Assembly: GCF_041381155.1 (NCBI RefSeq)
Contig: NC_091147.1
Coordinates: 34,862,909 to 34,926,908 of the forward strand
Direction of reading: 5' to 3'
Source of the DNA: Argopecten irradians
Taxonomy: Eukaryota > Mollusca > Bivalvia > Pectinida > Pectinidae
DNA length: 64,000 nucleotides
Positions 32,818 through 43,823 of the stretch are shown piece by piece. Made by a program: the position numbers and the translations under genes. Under the pieces are notes generated by a model that did not search any database, was not told where the DNA came from, and saw nothing but the letters and a program-made list of their open reading frames with translations. Within the stretch, counting starts at the first letter, position 1. Each line of letters begins with the position of its first letter.

Positions 32818-34391
32818 GTTCAGTTGTCCGATCGTGCACTCAGCTCCTTTTCCACCATAGTCAACTGTGTATGCTCATTATAGACGAAATAAGATAAAAT
32901 AAAATATGATGCATTATATATAAATTTATTAATATTTTTTATCAAATTAAGTGTTATCAGTGATTTAAATAGTATTTAACATTCTGGTGTTACGCATTCA
33001 AAAAAAAAAAATCATCAGATCATATACAAATAACATATCAAAATACCCAGCCTTTAAAGACTTACGAAACACTATTAATTAATTTCAACAATTCAATTAT
33101 ATAAACGGCTGATACATTAAGATAAATTAAACCTGTAATTCACTTGATTTCATAAAAGCGTTTGCTAAGTACTTTTGATATATATATATTTTTTTTTTAC
33201 ACTCTAACAATTATGTTCCTCAAAACCTCAATAGTATGATATATAAGGTCGAGTATAATAACGTATACATACATGTGTAACTACTACTAATTATCTATTT
33301 AGCTAATTAAATGCTACACACCAAGCGATCACTGTATATATGTCTTATATATGATACTACAATCAATTTGTACAGGTATTCATGTCCATTCAAGCTCAAA
33401 GCGATCTGTTCCTCGGATAGTCTATTTCTGTGACCATAATAGGAAACACCAATCACAGGGGCATGCAAATTATTAATCATGTATAATAATCAATAGGTAC
33501 GCCATATCCTATTAGGATACGACATACGGTGCTGATACAACTTACAAGATTGTCAGTATTTACGTGCCCCTGTGCACCGACGAACAGTTCTCTATCCAAT
33601 GCGAGGTTTGCATCGTTTTTGATTGTCATTTATAATGGCTTCATTTAATATTTAGAAAAACTTTAAAAATATTATCTTTTCTATAAAACATGGCTCTAAA
33701 TTCCGGAAATCCGTTCGTTTCTATACCGAGACAATGTTGATTCCATGTTTTAATATTAGAATAATTAATGAATGATGAAAAAAATATGTGAAATGGTCTC
33801 CCTTTCTGTGGATCATCGCTAGAAATGAAAATTACAGTTGTTTTGTCTTGAATTTAAAAATTAAACTTTTTAATGTTAGGAAAAATGCATTTGCTGTATC
33901 AGTTTAATTTCGACACATTTAATTCATATCAAATGAATGGATATTTAATATCGAATAGGGCTAGGTTTCATTTGAGCAGCAACCCTACATATGTAGCTGT
34001 AGCACAGGGACTTTTCCGTGTCCCTCTTCCCTGTGCAGTAGTGCCATGCAACTTTAAATCCGTGTATAACGTACACCGGATATAGCTATTATCATGAGGT
34101 GGCAGATGAACGACATGCCGATAGGATGTAAATTGAACCATAGCTAATTCTCATTATAGCACAAATAAAACCAAAACATATAAGACTACTTGAGGATTCA
34201 GTCAGTCAAACATACATTCAAAACATTTCAAAAACACAAAACATTTGAAAATGTCCACAAAATTAATTCCGCTCAAAAGATAGTTCCTGTACAAAGGATA
34301 ATATATTAGTGATATGAATTGTAAATAAAGATGCAAGTATCTGATGTGTATTCGTCAAAATAACAATATGTTTGTTTTGTTTTTCAGTATC
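32818..34391. other. Gene-free stretch upstream of the DUF1647-type gene
   Basis: AT-rich with a (TA)n/T-run near 33178-33200. No coding is supported. A splice acceptor (TTTGTTTTTCAG, AG at 34386-34387) sits just before the next ATG, so at least one 5' exon must lie in this region or further left. Confidence 0.45.
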
Positions 34392-35357
34392 ATGAAAACA
34401 CGACCTGCTCCAATCGCTATTGGATTGGTGATTTCTGTGGTCTTTTTTCTCTCCGTCCTCTTCTTGATCTTTATGACTACTTTGGTGAAGGAAAAATTCA
34501 AGTGCTTCGCAGAAGAGGAATACATTCCACCACCTGTAGTTTCGGTAAAACAAATCATCGAGGATATTCCTATAATTGTGTCGGCTGCGCATGCGCAAAA
34601 TTTCGAGCAATCGATTGCAATGTTACAATCAGTGATAGGGAACTTGACAAGGCAGCATCCTTCAATATATATGGTATTGTATGACATCGGCTTGACAGAG
34701 GTACAAAATGAAACTTTGTATAGTTTATCAGAAAACGTTGCCATGGAGATACGCCGGTTTCCGTTTTCCGAATATCCGGCTCAGCTTCAACGAATCAAGT
34801 CAGGTGCTTTGAAACCTGTCCTTATAGAACTGGTATTGGCAGAGTATGATTTCGTGATGTGGGTTGGTTCCTCAATACGATTTAATCTTAATGGTAAATT
34901 GGATATTCTTTTTGATCTTGCGAAGTCAGTCAAAAGCGGTATTATTGTACTGGACGGTAAGACACATCTCAGGTCAAAGGCCACAAAAGACCTTGTCATG
35001 CAAACCGTCCGGGAAGAGCCGATATTTTACGAGTATTCCCGAGAATTAAACACCGATTGGATGCTTGTTAATCGGAGAACTGACGTCATGGAAACAGTGA
35101 TAACACCATGGGTGAAATGTGCAGTTAGGCGTAAATGTTTTTTCTCGAAACGAACAGTCTCTGAACATCCTTGTAGTACTTCCGGTAAAACGACTGATAG
35201 CTCAACGGTGACCGGAAGTCGAGAAGATGTCGAAGATGGCTGTAACATTGACCGTTCTGTACTTTCGGTTATTTTGTATAAATTCCACGAAGGTTGCATC
35301 AACGCGTATTTGTTTACAACCCAGATGATCAATTACAATATGGATTTTTGTTCATAA
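34392..35357 (+). CDS. Type II membrane protein of the DUF1647 family
   Basis: 321 residues. The start is the first ATG after the TTTTTCAG acceptor. Residues 8-31 are a single membrane anchor (APIAIGLVISVVFFLSVLFL), followed by a luminal domain. The segment IYMVLYDIGLTEVQNETLYS (92-111), the RRFPFSEYP motif (121-129), LKPVLIELVL (140-149) and FVMWVGSSIRF (154-164) match the layout of DUF1647 proteins, which look like glycosyltransferases but have no settled activity. A late D-RSVLSVILY (287-296) is also family-like. From memory, the family usually has an Asp in the W-x-D-x-S position of the third block; here it reads W-V-G-S-S. One N-glycosylation site is at NET (106) and another at NLT (84). 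A 3' AATAAA is at 35809-35814. Golgi residence is inferred. Confidence 0.75.
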   Translation: MKTRPAPIAIGLVISVVFFLSVLFLIFMTTLVKEKFKCFAEEEYIPPPVVSVKQIIEDIPIIVSAAHAQNFEQSIAMLQSVIGNLTRQHPSIYMVLYDIGLTEVQNETLYSLSENVAMEIRRFPFSEYPAQLQRIKSGALKPVLIELVLAEYDFVMWVGSSIRFNLNGKLDILFDLAKSVKSGIIVLDGKTHLRSKATKDLVMQTVREEPIFYEYSRELNTDWMLVNRRTDVMETVITPWVKCAVRRKCFFSKRTVSEHPCSTSGKTTDSSTVTGSREDVEDGCNIDRSVLSVILYKFHEGCINAYLFTTQMINYNMDFCS

Positions 35358-36006
35358 TGTGGTATAACCAGGCCATGGATATGAAATATGATTTAATGCA
35401 CATACATAACATCTTCAGGTAGTTGATTCAGGAACATCGACTTGATAGAAGTCCATAAAGGAAGTTTATTCACATTTACGAAGTTGTTTTTCAATCATTG
35501 GCTGATATCATTTTGGAGTCGTGATCTTCACGCCATTCCTGCTTCCTGGTACCAAATATATGAGATGCTCAAGATGTTCTTTAGAAAACACTACAGATAC
35601 ACTACAGACACTAACAACCACTATGACACACTTCACACACTGACACAGGACAACTCTACAGACACCAACACTTGGAAGCATGGAAATAATTTTGTAGAAT
35701 GTATTTAGTAGGACGGAGAAATATTATTGTAATTTCTGTCAGGATGTTTATGACTATATATATATATACGGTCCTTTATCCAGTTTACTAGTTATAAATA
35801 TGGAACTAAATAAAACCATGAAAACAATCATCATTCAACTTTACACCCATCGACTTACTCTTCAACAAACAGCTACCAACAATACACTCATCAACAAACG
35901 ACAAAAATTTAATTTCATTACAATGATTCATGTTGGATAACAAATACAATACATTAAGTGTATTTGTTCGGTTGATCTGTACTGAAAGGCCGGTCATGAT
36001 ATCCAC
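35358..36006 (+). other. 3' UTR and flank of the DUF1647-type gene
   Basis: Contains a low-complexity ACTACAGACAC-rich stretch (35585-35670), a short (TA)n tract (35754-35768) and AATAAA at 35809-35814. The open frame at 35442-35708 shows no family motif. Confidence 0.5.
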
Positions 36007-36329
36007 CATCCTCGATACTCCAGGGGTTCCGATCACTTACGATCTCTACATCCCTGATAGTGACGATTTCATAGTAAAATTAGAAACAGCTCAGCGGAAA
36101 ACATCTGAACCAATCACAGGCCCGGAAAGGTTTCCTTTGAAGACTATAGAGAGAACGACGCCCAACATCAAAGCCACATAGCCAATCATAGTGCACCGTT
36201 ATACGGTTCTTTTGATGTGCATCAAACGACTAAATTACCTGTTTTGTTATATTGCCTCCAGTTTTACTGTGAGATAGTCCAAGCGTGTAGAGATCGTAAG
36301 AGATCAGAACCCCTGGAGTATCGAATATG
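36007..36329 (+). mobile_element. CATCCTCG-family element, 323 bp
   Basis: CATCCTCGATACTCCAGGGG and TTCCGATCACTTACGATC at the left. CCTCCAGTTTTACTGTGAG and CCCTGGAGTATCGAATATG at the right. Flanks GATATCCAC and ATTATCTAC agree at six of nine bases, a plausible decayed 9-bp duplication. Confidence 0.85.
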
Positions 36330-36383
36330 ATTATCTACATGCGCTTGTATTTTATGAAGTTACTTAAAAGTATAACTTAACAC

Positions 36384-36696
36384 CATCCTCGATACCCCAA
36401 GGGGTTACTGTTACTATGTCGTTATATCCATCTCTTGAAAATACCATAGCAAAACTGGAGACCTGTGTGTGAAAACAGACGAGTAGTTAGTTGGGAACTT
36501 TGATGCACATGTTTTCAAAAGAATCAAATAAACATACAGCGTGTTGCTTTAAAGGTTGGCGTCACTCTCGGTTCAAAAGAAGTCTCAGCAGAACTGGAAT
36601 GGTCCGTCCCGAACGGCCTTCAGTTTTACTGTAATAAACACCAGCCCTGGGTGGATATAACGATGGTGAAAGTAATTCCTGGAGTATCGAGAATAC
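36384..36696 (+). mobile_element. CATCCTCG-family element, variant arms
   Basis: CATCCTCGATACCCCAAGGG then GTCGTTATATCCATC at the left. CCCTGGGTGGATATAACGAT then CTGGAGTATCGAGAATA at the right. The arms carry a GTTATATCC block in place of the ACTTACGATCTCTACA block of the main subfamily. Only 54 bp separates it from the previous copy. Confidence 0.8.
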
Positions 36697-37460
36697 ACAG
36701 GTGTTTGCATTGTATAGAGTTGCTTAAAAAGTTACTAAACATGGGTCCAAGGCTGGCAGTTCCGCCATGTGAAAGGGGAAAAACACACCTATATCTCTCT
36801 TCAATCGTTAAAAAAGCACATTTATTTCAAATAGCATACTCCTCTTCAGTTATACTTTTTAATTCTACATTTTTATAACACAAGCGTCTCTGATACCATC
36901 CAGGAAGAGAAATCACAAAATTATTCAAAAGTAGTATCTAGATGTCTACCTTGATCGTTTTCAGTGATAAATGTTTTATACTGCATGGATTTAATTAATT
37001 CATTACTTTAGAGATCGTCGAGTTTATATATTAATCAATAATTTACATGTGTGGTGGCAATTTTGAATTGTGCAACCGGATGAATGTCAATTTATGCACC
37101 ATAACGAATTAATTCAGTTGCCAAATATATACTGCCATCGATGGTTTTTCAATGAGCACTGTGGCTTTCATCCGCTTTTACTCCTGGAGCGTTGTCAAAT
37201 GGCACCGAATCGAACTTAATAAACATAAAAAAACCTGAAAAATTTGGAAATTCATTATTTTGTTATCCGGTATACTAGATATCGACTTTTTAAGACAAAA
37301 AAATCTGGAATAGAAATTCCGTTTCTAACAGGACAAACATTTTAGTTATTAACTTATTAGGCGCGTTCAAAGAACCAAGTGGAATACGGGTAAAGTTTAA
37401 AAATCTACTTAATTCCAATTGGTAAGAATGTTACAACAGTTTCATGGGTGTAGGCCTATA
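36697..37460. other. Gene-free stretch
   Basis: No supported ORF or recognised repeat. Confidence 0.35.
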
Positions 37461-37530
37461 TTTGGTAGCTCAATCGGAAGAGCATCCAGCTATTGTTCCT
37501 AGTTCAAATCCTGGTCAGGAAGGACTGTAT
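37461..37530 (+). repeat. tRNA-like SINE head
   Basis: GGTAGCTCAATCGGAAGAGC (box A) and TAGTTCAAATCCTGG (box B), spaced as in a tRNA. The outer stem does not pair and no 3' body is recognised, so it is called a SINE relic. Confidence 0.6.
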
Positions 37531-37599
37531 CATTACGGTAGCATAAGGTATAAGCACTGGTAACATGCATTATCAAGTGTATGGTTTGGCCCCTTTTTA

Positions 37600-37660
37600 G
37601 CTACTGTTGTAGTGGAAAGGATATTACCTTCTGACTACAACTGTAGCTGGCCCCTTTTTA

Positions 37661-37691
<31 letters not shown>

Positions 37692-37700
37692 ACAAATCTG
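37600..37700. repeat. Small palindrome plus poly-C/(CA)n tract
   Basis: AGCTACTGTTGTAGTGGAAA faces CTACAACTGTAGCT, related to the palindrome at 42078-42139. It is followed by a C-run and (AC)n at about 37661-37694. Confidence 0.7.
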
Positions 37701-37929
37701 TGAAGTTTTAAGTTTCAAATCTGTGAGCTGGCCTACACTTAGTGTACTCAGGTCCGAAGAAGATTCACGGTGTTGGCTTCAATTTTACATAATCACTTCC
37801 GTTAACTCTAGTCTGTGCCCGCCATTTATTCAATATTGACACTTGACACTGAAAACAGGAAAGAACTCTAGGCTTGCATCTTGTTTTAGATCATTCAACT
37901 GAATTTCAACAGCAGTCATCTGGTATGTA

Positions 37930-38046
37930 TGCGAAGAATTCCGTTGAAGCTTACACAAAGAGAGCGACGCCCAACTTCAAACCCACACTGTCAAGTTTAC
38001 CTGTTCTGTTGCCTCCAGTTTTACTATGAGATAGTCCAGAAGTGGG
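37930..38046 (+). mobile_element. Fragment of a CATCCTCG element (interior and right arm)
   Basis: GAATTCCGTTGAAG, AGAGAGCGACGCCCAACTTC and CTCCAGTTTTACTATGAGAT match the interior of 51583-52142. It stops abruptly where the next element starts. Confidence 0.75.
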
Positions 38047-38047
38047 T

Positions 38048-38492
38048 CATCCTCAATACTCCATGGGTTCCTTCAATTTTTGATAAACATCAATTTTGTA
38101 GAAGAACAGGGGAAATACACATTCCTGTCGAGTGCCCCGACCAGGAATCGAACCCGGGTCTCCAGTGTGGAAATCTACGGCTTTACCGACTGAGCCAAAG
38201 AAGCATGCTCCGTCAGCTGAGTGATAGAGACTGTATATAACACTATTTACAATCCACACCGACCCGCTCCTTTTACAATTTCAAATGACCAAACTACCCT
38301 CTCATCATCTATATGGTCGCACAGAGAGAATTCAATTTTGATGAACATCAATTTTAAATGACCACGTCCAAACTTTAGTATCCTCTCATCTATGATCACA
38401 TAGAAAGCCTTCAATGTTGCTAAGAGATATTCCGGGGTGGATAGATAATTGTATGAGTACAAATAATCTTATCAACTAGAATATCGAGGATG
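38048..38492. mobile_element. CATCCTCG-family element carrying a SINE
   Basis: CATCCTCAATACTCCATGGG opens it. CCGGGGTGGATAGATAA and CTAGAATATCGAGGATG close it. The interior holds a reverse-strand SINE and two diverged copies of a CAATTT-AAATGACC-CTCTCATC block. Confidence 0.65.
38090..38215 (-). repeat. tRNA-derived SINE
   Basis: On the minus strand, TTGGCTCAGTCGGTAAAGCC (box A, about 38179-38198) and CCGGGTTCGATTCCTGG (box B, about 38141-38157) sit at tRNA spacing, followed by TCGGGGCACTCGACAGGAAT. GCTTCTT and the 3' side do not form an acceptor stem. Confidence 0.75.
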
Positions 38493-38539
38493 ACTAGACT
38501 CTAATCCATTACCGCGTTATGGACACACATAACGAACGA

Positions 38540-39215
38540 GGTATTTATTAAAAAATTTACAAGGGTGATATAACACCGAAAATTACACAATATGAACAAA
38601 AGCAAATTAAATGTCCTTAATTTCTATGTTTGATGTCGTTTCTTTAACAAATGTTAAAAACAATCTCTAATAATAATATGCATATTGATAACAAGAAAAG
38701 CATCGATCAAAGAACGCCACCCTGAAGAACGCAGCGTTTGGGCAATGAAGTTCGCAAATCAAATTCGGAATATTGACTCCGTGTTACTAATATGGAAACA
38801 CCGAATTAAATTGCTTTATAGTGAACGTCACGTGACTATGCATTCGCCAATGAAAATAGTGGAATATCAGAGACTGGGTATATCTTATATATATCAATTA
38901 TGGACCTTTGTAGAATAAATTTATAATCACCGAGGTTGTTCTACCAGGGTGATATAACAATAGTTACATCACATAGACCGAAACAAAGGTCATTGATTTT
39001 CACATGGTTGTTTCTTCCACAAATGTTATGTGCATGTTAATCATAATAAAAGCGTTGGTCAAAGAACGGCACTCTGAAGAATGCTCTGTTTGTGCGTTCA
39101 GAAAGGAATATTAACTCAGTGTTTCTAAAATTGGAAACACCGAGTCAATATGATGCATATAGTGAACGTCACGTGACCATGTATTAAATGAAAATAGTTG
39201 AAAATCAGAGCATAT
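38540..39215 (+). repeat. Two diverged direct repeats with conserved GTCACGTGAC
   Basis: The units (about 38551-38900 and 38947-39205) share AGGGTGATATAACA, CAAAGAACG-CAC-CTGAAGAA, GGAAACACCGA and GTGAACGTCACGTGAC, with many indels between. The perfect palindrome is at 38827-38836 and 39168-39177. Confidence 0.75.
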
Positions 39216-39396
39216 CTAAAATATATCATTATAGAATATATATTGACGAGTATAATACCTATTAGCAGAAGAAGAGTAGACGTAAAACATCAATAGTTTA
39301 CATCTTATTTACAATCATGATGTTAATCTTGCATTTCAAATATTAACTACATACCTGACATATTTGATAGTGCTATTAGGTAATATAACAGTTCTA
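39216..39396. other. Gene-free stretch
   Basis: Nothing recognised. Confidence 0.3.
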
Positions 39397-39689
39397 TTTG
39401 CCATGGCAACCATTTTTATTATACATAAATTATGCAAAATGTGAAAATTTCATAAGAAATTGCCTTTTTTATGCAGTTTTTCATCTAGTTAATATAGAGC
39501 ACATTCTAGAACAAACTTTATATTTCTCAAAATGATGTATTCTTCATGTCTGGTAATTCCCTTAAAATATAAAGTTTGTTCTAAGTTGTGCTCTTTTGTT
39601 TTTATAAGAAAAACTATCAAAAAATATGCCAAAATTAACCATTTTTTTTTTCAAATTTGCATAATTTATGTAAAGTTACCATGGTAATA
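39397..39689. mobile_element. Palindromic MITE, about 293 bp
   Basis: TTGCCATGGCAACC with CATAAATTATGCAAA at the left faces TTTGCATAATTTATG with TTACCATGGTAA at the right. A second inner inverted pair (GAGCACATTCTAGAACAAAC and GTTTGTTCTAAGTTGTGCTC) makes it palindromic nearly throughout. Confidence 0.8.
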
Positions 39690-40170
39690 AAGCAAAAGCA
39701 TACTTTCTGTCAACAAAATTATCATTAAGTTTTTATCAGTGGCGTATTCAATATTTCAAACGCAGCAACTTAATTTCTAAATACTTAATTTGAAATATGG
39801 TAGATTTATTGGACAAAAAGAGCCATTACCATATCTAGTCCTTTAATAAAAAAAAAATTGCGCGCCATCCATTACAGCCGACACTTAAAACACAAACAGC
39901 AATCAGAACTACTAGCTTTTCTTAATGTTCGTCACATCCCGCCGTTTTCTGTTATAATCACATGCAGACAATCAACATTGAACCCTCTTTAAGCAATGCC
40001 TGAATATTTCCCGCTTAAAACATCAGCTCCATGCAGTTCCACGATATTAATCGTGCGTTCCATTTCGGGTTCGTATCAGTTGTAACTGTACAGATCTTCT
40101 GTATATATATATTTCTTTCATACCTATGGGTTTAATACTGGCTGGTCTAGGGCAATTCACTCATGCCGCC
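39690..40170. other. Gene-free stretch
   Basis: No supported ORF or recognised repeat. Confidence 0.3.
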
Positions 40171-40218
40171 TGAGGCTGTATTGCATGGCTACCCATGCAA
40201 TAAAGCCTCGTGACGTCA
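40171..40218. repeat. Hairpin followed by a CRE palindrome
   Basis: GAGGCTGTATTGCATGG and CCATGCAATAAAGCCTC form a stem with a CTAC-type loop (40171-40209). TGACGTCA is at 40211-40218. Function unknown. Confidence 0.6.
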
Positions 40219-40510
40219 CGGCGTCAACAAAATCTCTATTTCCTCGGTAAAATTTTAACATTTTATAACCAGTATGCGCCTCAACTATAATATAAAGACA
40301 ACGTGATATTTTCACTTCCTAATATACTTTTATTTTCAAATCTTTCCTCCGATAAGGACGACAGAAGTTCTAAACCACTTTCCATAACTTTCAACTTATC
40401 AACGTTCATATCATCCTTTCCTTCGTTTGACTTTCTCCTAGTCACTCTATATACATTGTATATAGGCTCCTTTGAGTAATATAAATATATATATTGGTTT
40501 CACTTTTGTA

Positions 40511-40644
40511 TTCAGTATCTGGGGGCCGCGGTGGCCGAGTGGTTAAGATGTCCCGACATATTACCACAAGCCCTCCACCTCTGGGATGCGGGTTCGAATC
40601 CCATATGGGGCAGTTGCCAGGACGTAAAACTAAACAAACCAAAA
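40511..40644 (+). repeat. tRNA-derived SINE with internal deletion
   Basis: Head: GGCCGCGGTGGCCGAGTGG (box A region) and GCGGGTTCGAATCCCAT (box B). It matches 51824-52056 but jumps from GGCAGTTGCC directly to AGGACGTAAAA, lacking about 94 nt. The junction falls at an AGG present on both sides of the missing part. Confidence 0.85.
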
Positions 40645-40925
40645 CTCGTCAGTATCGGAGGATTTTACAAATATTATTCACGTATAAACACAAAACCCGA
40701 AAGATGTTGGGAGTAAAACAGGTAGGGAAATAATATTATTATATGATAATATCAATAATAGAAGGACGAAGTTAAAATCTATGTGTATCTTTGATATTGC
40801 TCAGTGTGCTTGAAGATTAATTCGTTTTTATGTGTACTTATGTTCATATCTCCAAAAAGTAATGAAGCGTGATTGTAATACCTACATCTGCATTAGCTGC
40901 AATATTGTAGCTCAAAAGACAATTA

Positions 40926-41171
40926 GACCGAAAGGACCGCCTTTTTGCCTTTGGTGCGTGCGCAATCATGCAGTACTTTATACCATATAGGATATATATA
41001 TAGTGCCAAGGAATTTTTTCGGGATGCAATTAATTATTTTTCATATTTTAAACTCGAAGTAAAATTAGAAGGTACAACTTTTCGATGGTGGTAATGGTGT
41101 AAAGTAAGTAACTTTGTCTGCTCCTGTTTTTGATAGTGAAAAATACCGTTTGTCAGCGGTGGAGTATCTAA
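40926..41171 (-). mobile_element. TTAA-family-1 MITE, truncated
   Basis: Body blocks TGCGTGCGCAATCATG, CGGGATGCAATTAATTA and GGTGGTAATGGTGTAAAGTA match the family. The right end GTCAGCGGTGGAGTATCT is present, the left end is lost. Confidence 0.8.
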
Positions 41172-42077
41172 AAAGCTCCATCGACTGCAAATTTCAAAAA
41201 GGAACAGTTGTAAATCTACCATTTAATTATTCGTAGAATTAGGATATATAATTATGTTTGTGATATGTACTTGTTAATTATTCCAACTCCCTCATTCCAT
41301 ACATATTTAAAGTATGATTCTGCACCGGTGACCAATAAAATACTAATCATTGGCAAGCTACACCTGTGGTCATGTGATAACAAGCTACCTTTTGCTACTG
41401 ATCGTGAGCGAAAGTGTGTGTCACCCGAGGATATTCCGAATAGCGACGACATTACACACATGTGTGGAGGCACAGGTGAGATAAAGCTGTTGACTAGGAA
41501 ACTGCACACAGGTAGCAAGGTACGCTCTTTAAATTTCCGTCCTTATTCACAAGCCAGGTAATTACGGTATATGTATAACACGGTCTGATGGACGAAGCTC
41601 TAATTGTTTAAATGTAAGCAGTATAATTAACATCGTTGTGTTATTGTTTAGGTTTACACGTCATAGGAACCCATGCGTGTTACAAAACCTCGTTGACAAT
41701 CACAGATCTACGCTACCGTGAACTACCGGCGAACCTGAATTACCTCTTTGACATAATCTGGCTTTAATCTATACTTGTAAAATCGCCCCTGTATACGCAG
41801 TACACGAATGCATATTTGTGGTTTTTTTTAATGATCATGAATTATCCACAGGCGTCTGCTTCAGAGTTCCGGTTTTGTAAAAACATGATAGCCTATTATG
41901 TTATTTCCAAAATTAAAAGCACACGCATGTGTTAATCCATTAATGCCTGATTAATGGAAATTATATTTTGATTCTTCTACATTTGTACGACATTTTAATA
42001 TTATATCATACATTTGTAAAATAAGTACTGATTCTATGATAATGTTAACTGGTTGGATTACCAACTAGAACTGCTAA
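41172..42077. other. Gene-free stretch
   Basis: Overlapping open frames at 41252-41561 on both strands have no recognisable motif or splice context. I leave them uncalled. Confidence 0.35.
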
Positions 42078-42164
42078 CTGTTGTAGCGGAAAAGATATCT
42101 GACTGACTTCAGAGGGTGATATCTTTTCCGCTACAACAGTAGCTACTAGAACTGCTAACTGTTG
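42064..42164. repeat. 22-bp-arm palindrome between 20-bp direct repeats
   Basis: CTGTTGTAGCGGAAAAGATA (42078 on) is mirrored by TATCTTTTCCGCTACAACAG (ending 42139). ACTAGAACTGCTAACTGTTG occurs at 42064-42083 and again at 42145-42164. The left direct repeat overlaps the palindrome's arm. Confidence 0.85.
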
Positions 42165-42438
42165 ATAATCAATTTACTACATACATGTACAATTTACACA
42201 TTTGTTTAATTGGAGAAGGGATCTCGGAGGTGTGGAGTTGATTTGTGATTTATTTGTTTAGTGGGAGGGGCTACGTATCTTCTATTTGTGTGCGTGGTTC
42301 TGATTTTATAGATACGAGGGAATTCTTTTAACAGAACATTGAAACCGGATACCTGCAAACATAATAATGTCCAGTCTCTTTTAGCTTTAAAAAATGGAAA
42401 GGCCCATACCATTCCGAAACAAAACAATAAAAAAGTGT

Positions 42439-42725
42439 TTAAAAGGTAATAACAACCTAAGAAAAATGATATTGAAGACGAAGGCCTAAGATGAGGTTAC
42501 ACCATCAAACATATACATGTTTCTCGATTCATAGCACTGTTTGGCTGTCTATCACATTGATAGTCAACTAATTACGAGCGGTAATAAGGATGACGTCCAG
42601 AAACAGAAGACGACCAGTGGTGTCGCTAACAGGATATAAATGTGCACACAATTTTTTGTCTAGATCTGTTTTAGTAGTTTTAAAAATGAAAAAAAAATTA
42701 TGTTTAGATATATATGCACCTTTAA
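42439..42725. mobile_element. TTAA-flanked MITE, family 2, degenerate
   Basis: TTAA-AAGGTAATAACAACC at the left and GCACCT-TTAA at the right enclose AAGGCCTAAGATGAGGTTAC, a family-2 interior block. The termini are eroded. Confidence 0.55.
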
Positions 42726-42885
42726 AGAATCCTTTAGCTTAAAATTCTACGGGAAAGCATCACAGAAGTTAAGGAAAAAATCTAAGGTTATAAGAAGTTT
42801 TATCTTTATTGCTTGCCTAAGGAGAATTTTAAGTTGAAGGTATCCTTTAATTGAAGGAATGTTTTTGAAACTGATCCCAGGGTAG
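42726..42885. mobile_element. Degenerate MITE of the GGGTCC family
   Basis: AGAATCCTTTAGCTTAAAAT at the left and AATGTTTTTGAAACTGATCCC at the right, with the AGTTAAGGAAAAAATCTAAG interior seen at 19591. It directly abuts the preceding element. Confidence 0.6.
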
Positions 42886-43768
42886 TATTTAATTGGCCTA
42901 GAAGTAGAATGATGAATGAATTATTCTAGTCTACTGGCGAATTCTAACCGATAACCTAGAACGATGAATTATATATATTCTACTGGTGTTTTCAAATCAA
43001 TATCCCATATTTCTTTTTGTTCATGACTGCAATATTAATGTTGATTGCTTTCAAAAGCCTTCAACATTTTAATTTTAATTCAGCATATATATTGTTATTG
43101 ATAATTTAAATATCCATATTAATGTAAACACCTTCTCGATGAGAATGTAAATGAAAAACAGCGGATATTCAATAACATTTAATTTATACATATATGCTCT
43201 GATTTTCCACAATCGGTATTCACATTGGCTAAATACATGCATTGTCATGTGGAGGTTGATATACCGGTAAGTACTAGCATATCGACTTGGTGTTCAAATT
43301 TTTGGAAACAGTCAATAGTTAAAACTCCATATGAATTTCTTTGCCCAAATGCTGGCAACCATTTCTTCTTGTAATTTTTTTTAAGTATGTCGAAAACACT
43401 ACACATGTCATGTAAATTTTTGAGGAAAGAAACGCTGAACCAGTATTCAGATGAGCGATACAGGCCATTTAGGCTTCATTGTTCAAATGTTGAAGAGATT
43501 GTTTTCCTCGTTCCTTCAAGGGATATTTCAGAAATTGCTCTCAATAATTGTCTGTTTGTCTTACACTCTTCTCCATTATCTCAGTCAGTAGTGTAACCTA
43601 AACAAATACACGAGGTTGAAGGGTCATTATATTGTGAATTGATTTAATCTTGGTCTTCAGTTTCCTTCGATTCCTAACATTTAGACCATTGTTATTTGTT
43701 TTCCATATTTAGAAAATACGGTATTTATTCTAAACAACGTTATTGCATTGTTTTAATCTCTATTTCAG
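42886..43768 (+). other. Upstream flank/intron of the FkbM gene
   Basis: AT-rich, and the open frame at 43387-43596 is unsupported. A strong acceptor (TCTCTATTTCAG, AG at 43767-43768) precedes the coding exon. Confidence 0.45.
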
Positions 43769-43823
43769 GTTCTTCTACTCCATATGGTCAAGTCGCAGGC
43801 TTTATCATCAAACCGTATCCAAC

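Noticed and set aside
35442-35708. 88-codon frame behind the DUF1647-type gene
   Set aside because: It ends in low-complexity ACTACAGACAC sequence and lacks family motifs; more likely 3' UTR.
40532-40605. Possible tRNA gene from clean A and B boxes
   Set aside because: No acceptor-stem pairing, and the head is fused to a SINE body shared with 51824-52056. The same reasoning applies to 5682, 37461, 38141 and 47787.
41252-41561. Overlapping 88- and 98-codon frames on opposite strands
   Set aside because: No motif, no splice context and no copy elsewhere; consistent with chance.
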